DNA of 64,000 nt, taken from Aralia elata. Its lineage: Eukaryota; Streptophyta; Magnoliopsida; Apiales; Araliaceae. The notes under the pieces were generated by a model. The model was not told the DNA's origin, made no database searches, and was given only the letters and a program-made list of their open reading frames with translations. The translations under genes were made by a program, and so were the position numbers. Below are positions 35,294-46,344 of this stretch, one piece after another (within the stretch, counting starts at the first letter, position 1; the number at the start of each line of letters is the position of its first letter). Location: positions 74,909,358 to 74,973,357 of the forward strand of contig CM068377.1 of NCBI GenBank assembly GCA_034770075.1, written 5' to 3'.

Positions 35294-37015
35294 ATGCATA
35301 CTCGATCGAAGAATCCTAACCTATTGCCTTTCGTGGATAACATTGAGAAAAGGGTTCAACAGTCAAGAAAGTGTGCTGAAAATACTCTGGAGGATCTAGA
35401 CCAACCACAACCAATGGCGGGAGAAGCACAAAAAGCATTGAGAGATTATGCTACGCCAAGGATCAATGATTTGCAATCAAGTATCTCAAGGCCGGCCATA
35501 ACAGCCAATTCCTTTGAAATCAAACCAGGGACTATCCATATGATCCAAAATTCTGTCCAATTTGGGGGAATGGTGGTTGATGACCTAAATGAGCACTTGA
35601 TAATTTTTTTAGAGATCTGTGATACATTCAAATTCAGTGGGATTTCAGAAGATGCGGTGAGATTGCGGTTATTCCCATTCACATTGAGGGATAAAGCAAA
35701 AAGTTGGCTACACTCACTACCACCGGGATCTATTACTACTTGGCAAGATTTAGCACAGAAATTCTTAGCAAAATTCTTCCCACCAGCCAAAACTGCTAAG
35801 TTGAGAAATGACATCTCTTCATATGAGCAACATCATGGAGAATCCTTGTATGAGACATGGGAGCGGTACAAAGAACTATTGAGAAAGTGTCCACATCACT
35901 GTTTGCCACAATGGATGCAGCTTAACACATTTTACAATGGGTTAAATATTCAAACACGGGCAGACATTGACGCAGCTTCGGGAGGAGCATTCATGGGTAA
36001 AAACTATGATGAAGCTTATGAACTTTTGGAGACCATGGCTGCAAATAACTATCAATGGCCATCTTCTAGATCCAGCCAACCAAAAGTAGCAGGGATATTA
36101 GAGGTTGACACAGCCACTTCACTTCAAGCCCAGATTTCGGCTATAGTCAAAAAGATTGACAACCTATATGAAGGAAAGGGGCAGCAAGTTTCCATGATTT
36201 GTGAGCTTTGTGCAGGTTCACACTCTTCTGATCAGTGTGCCATCAATGCTGAGTCTGTGCAATTTGTGAGCAACTACCAGCGACCAACAAATCAATATCA
36301 GAACAATTACACTCCGGGGAATAGGAATCACCCCAATTTCTCATGGAGCAACCGACAAGACCAACAACAAGCTCCAAAACCTCTCAATCCTCCGGGGTTC
36401 CACATTCGGCAACAAGTCTCAGCTACTGATAAGAAGGTTGCTGAAATGAGTGAAAATTTGGAGAGATACATGGCCAAAACCGATAAGTTGGAACAAGGCC
36501 AAACATTAGGTTTCAAGAATTTGGAGAATCAAATGAGCCAATTGTTCAGCTTGTTATCTAGTAGACCTCAGGGAGCTCTTCCTAGCGACACAGAAATCAA
36601 TCCAAGGAGAAATGGAAAGGAGCAATGCCAAGCTGTCACCACCAGAAGTGGGAAGCAGACCCTGCCAATCAGCGCAGCTACGCCCCTGTCACGCGAGAAG
36701 CCAGCGCAGCTGCGCCCCTCTCCAGCGCTGGATTCATCCGGCGCAGCTGCGCCCATTTTGCAAAGGGAGACGGCGCAGCTGCGCCCTTCCCCAGAATCTG
36801 ACCCTACTGAAATTTTGGGGGAGGAAAATAGCCTGGAGAAATCTGAGCCCATACCAACAAAAAGCACAGAAAAGACTCAACTCCTCCCACCAAATATTAC
36901 CCACCAGTTCCGTACCCTCAGAGGCAGTAAAAGCAGAAAATGGACAAGCAATTCTCTAAGTTTCTTGAGGTTTTCAAAAAGCTTCAGATCAATATACCAT
37001 TTGCAGAAGCCTTAG
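35294..37015 (+). pseudogene. Element C gag with GC-palindrome repeats in the linker
   Basis: Open from Met 35,294 for 573 codons. N-terminus MHTRSKNPNLLPF, then the gag core (ITANSFEIKPGTIHMI, KAKSWLHSLPPGSI, KFFPPAKTAKLRNDI), zinc knuckle CELCAGSHSSDQC (36,200-36,238) and a coiled-coil segment NLENQMSQLF. Residues about 460-500 hold four units of GGCGCAGCTGCGCC or close variants (36,671, 36,703, 36,740 and 36,772), translated as AQLRP or GAAAP. A frameshift before about 36,900 separates this ORF from protease, so its last ~45 residues are out-of-frame. The frame without the shift also carries a TAA near 36,928. Confidence 0.87.
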
Positions 37016-40000
37016 AACAAATGCCGAGCTATGCCAAGTTCATGAAGGGAATTCTATCAAGGAAGAAGAAATTGCAAGATTTTGAAATTGTAGCTTTGAT
37101 GGAGGAATGCAGTGCGGTATTACAAAGGAAGCTACCTCCAAAATTGAAGGATCCAGGCAGTTTCACCATTCCTTGCACCATTGGAGACCTGTCGTTCAAG
37201 AAATGCTTATGTGATCTTGGTGCAAGCATCAATCTCATGCCGTTGTCTGTCTTTACTCAGTTGGGATTACCAGCACCCAAGCCAACAAATGTCTCTCTTC
37301 AGCTAGCAGATCGTTCAGTCACCTATCCGAGAGGTATTATGGAAGATGTTCTTGTCAAGGTTGATAAGTTCATTTTCCCAGCTGATTTCATAATCCTAGA
37401 CTTCGAGGAGGACAAGGACATTCCCATCATACTTGGGAGGCCATTTCTAGCTACCGGGAGAACTCTCATTGATGTGCAAAAGGGAGAATTGACAATGAGG
37501 GTTCAAGACCAAGAAGTCACCTTTAATGTCTTTAAAGCTATGAAATTCCCGACCGAAGAAGAAGATTATTTCTGAGTCGATATCATTGAAAATGCAGTGA
37601 CCGAGGAATTCATTAAGGCTACACATAGTGACTTGCTTGAGATGACACTAACAGGAGACATCGACTTGGACGAGCCCGAGAACTGTGAGTATGTCCATTT
37701 TCTAGATGCAATACCCAGGATGGAAAAATTTAAGGTACCTATTGAGCCCTTGAAAAGCTCAAATGATGTCTCATCTCATTTGAAGCCATCTAGAGAGGCA
37801 CCTCCAAAGCTTGAGCTTAAACCCTTACCAAGTCACCTCAGGTATGCATATCTAGGCACTTCAGATACTTTACCTGTCATTATTTCCTCTGCACTAACCT
37901 CGTTGCAGGAAGGCAAGCTGATAAGAATCCTTAGAGAATTCCAAGGGGCTATTGGATGGACCATTGCAGATATAAAAGGAATCAACCCCTCATTTTGCAT
38001 GCACAAGATTCTGATGGAAGATGACAGCAAGCCCACCATTGAACATCAAAGAAGGCTGAATCCCATCATGAAAGAAGTAGTGAAAGCAGAAATTCTAAAA
38101 TGGCTAGACGCCGGAATCATATATCCCATCTCCGACAGTCTGTGGGTAAGCCCGGTGCAGTGTGTACCCAAGAAGGGAGGAATAACTGTGGTAAGAAATG
38201 AGAACAACGAGCTGATACCAACTCGAACAGTCACGGGATGGAGGGTCTGTATGGACTATCGAAAGCTCAACAAAGCTACGAGGAAAGACCATTTCCCACT
38301 TCCATTTATAGATCAAATGTTGGACAGACTTGTAGGGCATGAGTACTACTGTTTGCTAGACGGATATTCTGGTTATAATCAAATTGCCATCGCTCCAGAG
38401 GATCAAGAGAAGACCACTTTTACTTGCCCATATGGAACTTTTGCTTTCAGGCGAATGTGTTTTGGTCTCTGTAATGCTCCAGCTACATTTCAACGGTGCA
38501 TGATGGCAATATTTTCTAACATGGTGGAAATCAACATGGAAGTCTTCATGGATGATTTTTTGGTGTTCGGAAATTCCTTCGACAGCTGTCTAGAGAATTT
38601 GGTCATGGTACTAAAGAGATGCGTAGAAACAAACCTTGTGCTTAATTAGGAGAAATGCCACTTCATGGTTCAAGAAGGAATAATCTTGGGTCACAAGGTC
38701 TCAGCAAAAGGGTTGGAAGTGGATAAAGCAAAGTTAGAAACCATCGAGAAATTGCCTCCACCAACTTCTGTAAAGGGAGTTCGAAGTTTTTGGGCCATGC
38801 TGGATTCTACCGGAGATTTATCAAAGATTTCTCCAAAATCACAAAACCCCTGTGCAATCTATTGGAAAAGGATGTTCCGTTCATATTCGATGAAAATTGC
38901 TTAGTAGCCTTTGAGTTGTTGAAAAAAAAGTTGACATCGGCACCTGTGATTGTGGCACCAGATTGGTCTCTTCCATTTGAGCTTATGTGCGATGCTAGTG
39001 ACTACGCTGTGGGCGTGGTATTGGGACTGCGCAGAGATAAGGTTCTACATGCAGTCTACTACTCCAGCAAAACACTTTCAGAGGCCCAAATGAATTACAC
39101 CACCACCGAGAAGGAACTACTCGCGGTTGTTTATGCATTCGACAAGTTCCAGTCCTATCTCATTGGAACAAAGGTGGTGGTATACACTGACCATGCAGCA
39201 ATTCGGTATTTGATCTCTAAGAAAGATGCCAAACCCAGATTAATCAGGTGGATCCTTTTGCTCCAAGAATTTGATTTGGAAATTAAGGACAAGAAAGGCA
39301 CGGAGAATCTAGTTGCTGATCATCTTTCCAGATTAGACAATCCGGAATTGGAGAGCAAAGAGAAGGTTGAAATAAATGACTACTTCCCTAATGAATAACT
39401 GTTTGCAATCACATCTGAGATCCCGTGGTTTGCTGATATTGTCAACTATCTTGTGAGTCATGTACTACCATCAGATCTAACTTCTCAGCAGAAGAAGAAA
39501 TTTCTGCATGATGTAAAGAGATACTTGTGGGACGAGCCTTACTTGTTCAAACAATGTACATATCTTGTGATTCGAAGGTGCATTCCTAATGTCGAGATTA
39601 CCAATATATTACATGCATGTCATTCTTCTCTGTATGGCGGCCATTATGGAACGCAGAGAACCGCAGCCAAAGTACTCTAGGCCGGGTTCTATTGGCCCAC
39701 TTTGTTCAAAGATGCCCACCAATTCATAAAGAATTGTGATCGATGCCAACGGGTGGGCAACATCTCCAACCGCAATGAAATGCCACTAAATGTGATCTTG
39801 GAGGTGGAGATCTTTGACGTATGGGGCATAGACTTCATGGGACCATTTCCGTCATCCTGCAACAATCTCTATATCCTTTTTGCGGTTGACTATGTGTCCA
39901 AATAGGTGGAAGCTTCTGCTTTGCCAACCAATGATGCTAAGGTGGTTCTCAGATTCCTACAAAAGAGCATTTTCACTAGATTTGGCACTCCTCGGGCGAT

Positions 40001-40679
40001 CATCAGTGACGAGGGCAGTCACTTTTGCAACAAACAGTTCACAGCCCTCCTGGCCAAATACGGAGTGAGGCACAGAATCGCTACAACATACCACCCACAA
40101 ACAAATGGGCAAGCCGAAGTGTCAAATAGAGAGATCAAGAGAATTTTGGAAAAGATTGTTAATCCTTCCAGAAAAGACTGGTCATTGAAGCTAGATGAAG
40201 CATTATGGGCATATAGAACCGCCTATAAAACACCCCTCGGCATGTCCCCATACCATGTGGTTTACGGCAAGGCTTGTCATCTTCCGGTCGAACTAGAGCA
40301 CAAAGCTTATTGGGCGATCAAGAAGTTAAATTTTGACCCGTCTGCAGCGGGAAAGAGGAGACTTCTACAGTTAAATGAACTTGATGAGTTCCGATTGCAG
40401 GCCTTTGAGAATTCTAAACTCTACAAGGAGAAGGTAAAGAGATGGCACGACCGAAAAATCATCGAGCGAAAATTTGAACCTGGCCAAGCGGTCTTGCTAT
40501 TCAACTCCAGGCTCAAATTATTCCCGGGAAAGCTCAAATCCCGATGGTCAGGTCCCTTTACCATCACAACTGTATACCCACACGGGGCTGTCAAAATAAT
40601 TAGAAAGGACAGTGAGAAACGGTTCAAGGTGAATGGCCAACGGCCGAAGCGCTATTGGGGAGGCGAAGTTGATCGCTAA
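36940..40679 (+). pseudogene. Element C pol (protease, RT, RNase H, integrase), broken
   Basis: Protease CDLGASIN (DLGAS 37,213-37,227); reverse transcriptase with TGWRVCMDYRKLN and FMDD (MDD 38,548-38,556); RNase H CDASDYAVG, TEKELLAVV, TDHAAIRYL; integrase HHCC finger, DVWGIDFMGPFP, IISDEGSHFC, YHPQTNGQAEV and the C-terminal GPF module. In-frame stops lie at 37,573, 38,647, 39,396, 39,678 and 39,903. A one-base deletion near 38,790 (TTTTTGGGCC versus TTTTCTCGGAC in A) shifts the downstream part into another frame. Stop TAA at 40,677-40,679. Several stops are TGG to TAG or CAG to TAG, as expected from C-to-T decay of methylated DNA. Confidence 0.93.
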
Positions 40680-40740
40680 GAATCCTCAGTTGTCCTAGCC
40701 ATGGACTAAGCACCAATGGATAGTCGAGCTAACCGACTTT

Positions 40741-40768
40741 AAACCAAGCGCTTATCGGGAGGCAACCC
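40741..40768 (+). other. Intercistronic motif, element C
   Basis: AAACCAAGCGCTTATC followed by GGGAGGCAACCC, 61 bases after the pol stop; the same two blocks as in A, B and D. Confidence 0.8.
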
Positions 40769-41081
40769 GAAATTACTTTTATTACTTTTTATTAGTGTGT
40801 GATTTTAATTCAGTTTGCATGATTTCATTTTAACATGTTTGTTTGCTTTTCAGGAGTCCAAATCATGCCTTCAACCGTATGACTTAAACAAACTTTAAGT
40901 TTGGGGGTGCATAGTTTCATTACATTGCGTATACATCGTTCGTAAGTTTACTAGTTTGAATTGAGATTTTCGTTTCTCTTTAGATTTGTTGGATATTAAT
41001 AAGATTTGAGTTTTTCACTTGGAGATGTGTGTCAAGTGTGTAAAAAAAAAAAAAAAAAAAATTCCAGGTAGCCTGAGCATC

Positions 41082-41310
41082 AGCGCAGCTGCGCCCCACC
41101 TTCAGTACATCATCAGCGCAGCTGCGCCGGGACACTTCAGCATGCAGCAACTGGGCGTCAGCGCAGCTGCGCCCCACCACCAGTTCATCAGTGGCGCAGC
41201 TGCGTCGTTATCTGCCTGAGTCTAATCTGAGCCTCAACACAGCTGCGCCCCCTTTCCAGTACAACTATGGCGCAGCTGCGCCGGTCGACTGAATTTTTTT
41301 TTTATAAATA
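41082..41310 (+). promoter_or_regulatory. Putative internal promoter before the third ORF of element C
   Basis: Six units of the LTR palindrome (41,082, 41,115, 41,160, 41,193, 41,236 and 41,269; four differ from the consensus GGCGCAGCTGCGCC only at the first base or a few bases). A T-run and TATAAATAGG starting at 41,303 follow. A pyrimidine-rich leader of about 155 bases leads to the ATG at 41,467. The layout copies that of the LTR U3: palindromes, then TATA, then transcribed leader. That it acts as a promoter is inference. Confidence 0.55.
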
Positions 41311-41466
41311 GGACCCGTCCACCTCATTCATATCACATCAAAAACTTCAAACCCTAAAACCAAACCTTTCCCTCTCAGCAAACTAAACCCTCTCCTCTCT
41401 TCTCCTTCACTTCCCCATAAACCCTAGTACATTCAACCCTCCACCAATCCCTAATCCCATCCAACC

Positions 41467-42618
41467 ATGCCTAAAAGAACACGCACTCCCCAGTCTTCCT
41501 CTTCAAGCAGCAGTGGCTCCGAATCCACAGGTGGTGGCATCAACACTCTGGATGCCACCAAGTTCGTCAATCTCTCTGCTCAGCATTACTATTGGGAAGT
41601 ATTAAGCGTCAAATCCTTCATACCAGAGAGGGGTTTGAAGCCCAAGGCACAAGATGGGCGTATTCTTGACCAAATTCGGCGTTTAGGCTGGTTGCTTTTT
41701 ATTAAGACACCAAAGTCAGCCCCGATGGCCATTGTTCGGGAATTCTATGCCAATGCCCAGAAAACGCAGAATGGGATTTCCTTCGTGCGGGGAAAGCAGG
41801 TCTCCTACACTGCGCAGGCTATCAACGAGCTTTTTTGTCTGTCGTCTATTACTGCTGACGCCACCAACTGGGTGGAGCATGAGCGTTTCGAGACTGACCT
41901 CGACGCTTTGGTGCGGGAGATATGCCAATCGGGCACTCAGTGGAGGACTCATCCAGACACCACCCTGAAGGTTCACTTCCCTCAGACCGCGCTGAACAGA
42001 TATGCCAAGGCGTGGTACGCCTTCATTTGCGCGAGCATTCTGCCGGCCACCCATCACCGGGACGTGACACGGGATCGGGTGGTTCTCTTACACCGCATTC
42101 TGCGTGGGGGGAGCATTGACTTGGGATATATCATTCACCAGTCCATGCTTCGTTTCATGCGTGCTGTCACTTCCGGTGCCATTCCACACGCCTCGATTAT
42201 CACACGCCTATGTCTAGCGGCGAATGTGGAATGGGGCGAGAAGACCCTCCAGTTGCCCATGCAGGACATTGACATCGCCACGATCAGAAAGTACAATGTA
42301 TGGCGCGGTGGAGAGTCCCGACCTAGTGGGTTGGGTTTTATTATTGTTGATGAGGAGGAGGAGGCCAGCGAGGAGGACGTGCCTGCCCCGCCAGTGCAGC
42401 AGAGGGGAGTCGGTGGACATGAGCGCGAGATGCGCCGCCTGCAGCGCCGCATGGACGCGTTGCACACGAGCTTCATAGACTACAGTGTCTCCTTTGCAGG
42501 TGCATTATCGGAGGCATTCAGCCAGCAGGGGGTCCACGTCGAGTTTCCCACATTCGGTTCTGACATCCCTTATCCTCTGCCCGATATACCGCCTAGCGGC
42601 GCCGAGGACGATTCTTAG
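41467..42618 (+). CDS. Third ORF of element C (plant retroelement protein, intact)
   Basis: 383 codons, ATG at 41,467 after an in-frame-free C-rich leader, stop TAG at 42,616-42,618. N-terminus is basic and Ser-rich; residues about 60-110 hold FIPERGLKPK and IVREFYANA; about 115-140 VRGKQVSYTAQAINELF; the middle is helical and basic (ALNRYAKAWYAFICASI); the C-terminal third is acidic with a predicted coiled coil (EREMRRLQRRMDALH). No signal peptide or convincing membrane anchor is seen, so it does not look like an envelope glycoprotein. It resembles the domain annotated in plants as putative plant transposon protein (family name from memory). Unlike gag-pol beside it, the ORF has no stops, and its GC content is higher than its surroundings. 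Function unknown. Confidence 0.85.
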   Translation: MPKRTRTPQSSSSSSSGSESTGGGINTLDATKFVNLSAQHYYWEVLSVKSFIPERGLKPKAQDGRILDQIRRLGWLLFIKTPKSAPMAIVREFYANAQKTQNGISFVRGKQVSYTAQAINELFCLSSITADATNWVEHERFETDLDALVREICQSGTQWRTHPDTTLKVHFPQTALNRYAKAWYAFICASILPATHHRDVTRDRVVLLHRILRGGSIDLGYIIHQSMLRFMRAVTSGAIPHASIITRLCLAANVEWGEKTLQLPMQDIDIATIRKYNVWRGGESRPSGLGFIIVDEEEEASEEDVPAPPVQQRGVGGHEREMRRLQRRMDALHTSFIDYSVSFAGALSEAFSQQGVHVEFPTFGSDIPYPLPDIPPSGAEDDS

Positions 42619-42642
42619 GGGAGTACTCTTTACCCTTTTATC

Positions 42643-42680
42643 TCCAATGAGGACATTGCATATTTTAAGTTTAGGGGTAT
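42643..42680 (+). other. Second polypurine-like tract, element C
   Basis: AATGAGGACATTG, a short spacer, then AAGTTTAGGGGT, 25 bases after the third ORF. It copies the tract next to the 3' LTR, about 1.1 kb further on. AAGTTTGGGGG also occurs near 40,895 and 43,143. Confidence 0.6.
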
Positions 42681-42801
42681 TAGGCTTGCCTAGTTTCTTT
42701 TGTGATGCTTCTAATTATCTGTTTTTATTGTTAGCTTAATTATTTGTTTGCTTGTTTGCTTTAATTTCTTTCAAAAACAAAAAAACAAAAAAATAAAATA
42801 A

Positions 42802-42805
<4 letters not shown>

Positions 42806-42840
<35 letters not shown>
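42806..42840. repeat. (TA)n microsatellite
   Basis: About 17 TA units after an A-rich run, in the 3' non-coding part of element C. Confidence 0.9.
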
Positions 42841-42842
<2 letters not shown>

Positions 42843-43178
42843 TGAATTTCTCATGCATATCATATCATTTAGTTGCATGATCCTACTATCTTGATTAGTA
42901 AACATCCTCACTTGCCTGTGATGAGAATTTTTGATATTTGCTAATTGCTAAGACTTGGGTCGAATGCCATGATATTTCGCAACTCTTGTCATGTATTGAT
43001 TATGATAGAATCGGTTTGCACGTTTATAGTAGTTCTCTCACTAAGTAGCCTAAAGATTCGCATAATTGAGTTCTGGGGGAATTTGTTGTGTTATTAATGA
43101 AGCAATTGTGGGTAATATTTGATGAGGCCACATATGTCTAAGTTTGGGGGAAAACTTAATAGAGTATTTGTGCAACGA

Positions 43179-43199
43179 AATGGAGCGTAAAACGCATTC
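43179..43199 (+). other. GAGCG motif, element C
   Basis: Single copy GAGCGTAAAACGCATTC, one base off the consensus, about 600 bp before the 3' LTR. Confidence 0.8.
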
Positions 43200-43759
43200 G
43201 TTGATATATAATTTTTTTTTAAAAAAGAGAAAACATTGAATAAATGCTTGGTTAGCCTAGTTTTGTGGCCTTTGATATTCGAGTAAGTACGCCCTAGGGG
43301 ATGTCTCTACACCTAGCGCCCTAAGACCAATTGGTTTGGGAGTCGTTGGTCGAAAGCTCGCTACATGGGTATCATTGAAAAGCCTAAGAGAACTAGGCAT
43401 TGCACAACCAAGTATCATAGTCCGAATAACCTCTAAGTCGACCCTCAATCTAGACATAGCGTTGTCTTATCTATATCTACCCAATTTATGTGTTGCGAGT
43501 TTGTATACAAATTTCCCCTAAGAAACATATTATGAGAATCATTTGGGTTGCTATAAGTTTGATGAATACTGCACACACACACGTTATCGCTCACTACAAG
43601 ATTTGAGTTGCATGACTATCATGGTACACGAACCAAGTTTTGATGAGACGCTAGATTCTTCTGAGGCAAAACTTTTTGATTGTTTACTAATGGATGAGGG
43701 TCATGGTGCATTCTTAGATTATTGCATTTCATTATTGTTTGCATTTATTTCATTGTAAT

Positions 43760-43797
43760 TGCTTGAGGACAAGCAACAATTCAAGTTTGGGGGTCTT
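43760..43797 (+). other. Element C polypurine tract
   Basis: TTGAGGACAAGCAAC, then AAGTTTGGGGGTCTT directly before the LTR start TGATAAG. Confidence 0.75.
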
Positions 43798-45415
43798 TGA
43801 TAAGTAGGTTTCATACCTACTTATTGGATACTATTTGGTTTCATTTGTTGCTTATCTAATAGCCACTTAGTACGTTTTCATGCATTTTTTCCCTTTCTTT
43901 CAGTATTGTTTCACTATTTGCATTCTATGGCTTTTGTACATTTTTTGGGTAGTTTGACACGGGTTTTGATGCATTCGTTGTTTGAGAACTAAATGATTAT
44001 TTGTTGCTTGTACAGGACACGAGAATCGAGAAATCAAGCTACAGCAGTACAACAGCAAGACTAGCAGCCGGCGCAGCTGCGCCCAGCTTGGCCTTGTAGC
44101 CGGCGCAGCTGCGCCCCTCCTGTTCCTTCCCTGCCCCCCGGCGCAGCTGCGCCCCTTTTACAAAGGGCGCCGACGAAGCTGCGCCTGTCGCCAGCCAGCC
44201 ATGCAGACACGTTCCAGCCAGCAAAGCAACACTTCTATAAAATCATGCATTGCCAGATTTTGAGGCTCTAGTGGAGCAAAACTTTATTAGTGGGAATCAG
44301 AATAAGTCAAATGAAGACAAATTGTGCATGTAATATATTCAATTGAGAATTCAATTTTGGGAGAGTTCATCCTCCACGAAAATTAGTTAGTTCACTGCAT
44401 TATTAGCTCAAAAATAAAAACACTCCAGCTGAGCTTCAATTTGCTTGGGAACTGAAGAATGGAGCTATATGGATGTTGAATTGAAGCTTGGGAGCAAGAA
44501 ATCAAGAATCAACACAACTTGGAAAATCACCAGAAGTTGCAGAACGGAAACAGGGAGCATTAATATTTCATGTTTTTGATTAATTTTTCCTATTCTGTAA
44601 TTATGATGATGAACCAATTGTGTATGATGAATTCTATTATTATTATCATGAACTAAATTTAATTCTTGGGATTTTAATGGATCTTGTGCTTAACTGAAAA
44701 TTGATATGCTTCCTTATTATTGCTAGTTGGTTATGAAATGAATGTCTAGCATAATCTATACTTAATGTTAATTGCTTGATCACCAATTACTGTGATAATT
44801 TATATGGAATTGAGAAAGAAAATATAAATTGAGATCTAATTATGCTAGCATATGTTCATAATATTTACACTCCTCGTGAAGTTATGATTTGTGCTTAGGA
44901 TAGGGATATACCTAAGTACCATATGTGGCCAATTGAGAACTTGCTCTTAAACCCTTTTGATTGTAATTCACATAGAGATATAGTGCGTTAGTCATCTAGG
45001 GTGTTCATATTCATTCTATCAATTGTGGATTTAGTGTGATATGAATATGGTGCATCGAGAGGTGGTCATATTTTACATTTGTGTTCTCGACCAACATTCC
45101 ATAGTAGTCAATTAGTAACAATAGGAAGCATGGAAATCTAAGGTTGCATTAAGTGAAATTATAATCCCAAGCCCATAAAATCTATATTTGCACAACCATA
45201 ATTTGTTCTATTTGTTTCATTAGCAATCGTTAGATAATCTCATCACTAAAATCAATTGTTTAAAGAGACCGAAATAATTATAAAATCGGTGTTTGTAGTC
45301 ATAAATGCAATTCAATTACTCGTGGGATCGATACTTTACTTACTTTATATTACTTGTGGATCACGTGCACTTGTGTGTATGAGTCGTATTTGTTATACAT
45401 ACAAATATCCCAACA
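43798..45415 (+). repeat. Element C 3' LTR (type R)
   Basis: 1618 bp, TGATAAGTAGG...ATCCCAACA. It has a splice-acceptor-like TTGTACAG near 44,008-44,015, a GC cassette with GGCGCAGCTGCGCC at 44,070, 44,102 and 44,140 and a degenerate copy at 44,172, TATAAAA at 44,236-44,242, and a degenerate end signature CACGTGCACTTGTGTGTA. Apart from a shared block, it is a different LTR from the one at 32,788. Confidence 0.88.
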
Positions 45416-45420
45416 GCGGC

Positions 45421-46344
45421 TCCATGCGAGGTTACAATTCGGGGCAAGACAGTGTCATTCAGCGCCAAAACGATCAATGAATACTATAACTTGAGGCCTG
45501 ATACACGTTGCAGATACTCTCAGTTTCTTGAGGAGGGACCGAATTTGGAGAAGGTGGTTACCGACTTGTGTAAACCGGGGACGACTTGGATATCCAGAGG
45601 GCCACGTGCAGCAATCTCGTTCCACAGCAAGGACTTGAGTCGATATGGGAAGGTTTGGTATGCGTTCCTCTCTGCTAAACTGATGCCATCACAGCACGTG
45701 AGTGATGTACCCAAGGAGAAAGCTTTATTGTTATTTGCTATTGTGACGGGGATTGAGATCAATGTGGGTCAGTTGATTGAGGCGTCGATTCGCCGCACTT
45801 TATGGATTTGCATAGTCAGGGTGGTTTGCCACACCCTTCTTTGATTTGTGGGTTATGTCTTTGTGCGGGAGTTCGTTAGGGAGCTGAGGAAGCTTTGCAG
45901 CAGCCTTTGCTACTTTTGGACCACCGTCTGATTGCACGCTATAAGGAATGGGAAGGCGGTGAGTCACATCCTCATGGTATGGGGTATATCGTTCATTCTA
46001 CTGCTGTTGAAGAAGAGCATGAATCAGATGATGAGGGAGCGGGTCCTTCGGAGGGTCCTTCTACTTCTACCTGCACAGGGAAAACCAAGTTCAGCCTTCA
46101 ATTTCGTGAGCTGCAGTGCCTTATTGATTCTCACCATAAAACCATATTGAGGCAGAACCAACGGTTGGCGGATCGACGTGAGCATATGTTTGCTTATCAG
46201 CAGAGTTGTACGCAAGCGATATCAAATATGTATTCTAATATGCAACCGTTGATGGACTATGTTCACTTTCCAGAAGCGTAGCCATTGCCAGTTTTTCCAC
46301 CACCAACCCCAGATGATGATGACGAGTTCGGGCCTACTGCTTGA
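45421..46344 (+). pseudogene. Element A third ORF, C-terminal part
   Basis: Continues the frame cut at 32,787, with IRGKTVSFSAKTINEYYNL, SRYGKVWYAFLSAKL and the GGESHPHGMGY block that corresponds to GGESRPSGLGF in C. A frameshift lies near 45,800, a TAG near 45,876 and another TAG at 46,279-46,281. The natural end is probably TGA at 46,342-46,344 after an acidic tail. Coding potential is lost. Confidence 0.82.

Larger units (their letters stand above)
32788..45415 (+). mobile_element. Element C: Athila-like retrotransposon with unlike LTRs
   Basis: Flanked by exact GCGGC duplications (32,783-32,787 and 45,416-45,420), and the target frame of A continues across them. It is 12,628 bp: 5' LTR 32,788-35,143 (2356 bp), primer site, gag, pol, intercistronic motif, GC cassette with TATA box, third ORF, polypurine tract, and 3' LTR 43,798-45,415 (1618 bp). 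The two LTRs start and end differently (TGATGAGTGTG...CGACCAACA versus TGATAAGTAGG...ATCCCAACA). They share only an internal block of about 340 bp and the general layout. The gag-pol region is decayed; the third ORF is open. Confidence 0.9.

Noticed and set aside
41716..42478. Long antisense and alternative frames over the third ORF of C
   Set aside because: Shadows of the GC-rich real ORF; only the 41,467-42,618 frame matches the homologue in element A.
41467..42618. Calling the third ORF an envelope gene
   Set aside because: No signal peptide, no convincing membrane anchor and no cleavage-site pattern were seen; its position alone is not enough.
32788..45415. Two unrelated half-elements joined by chance instead of one element C
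   Set aside because: The exact GCGGC on both sides, the continuous target frame, and a complete LTR-primer site-gag-pol-ORF3-polypurine-LTR order make chance juxtaposition unlikely; mis-assembly remains the main alternative and is noted in the finding.
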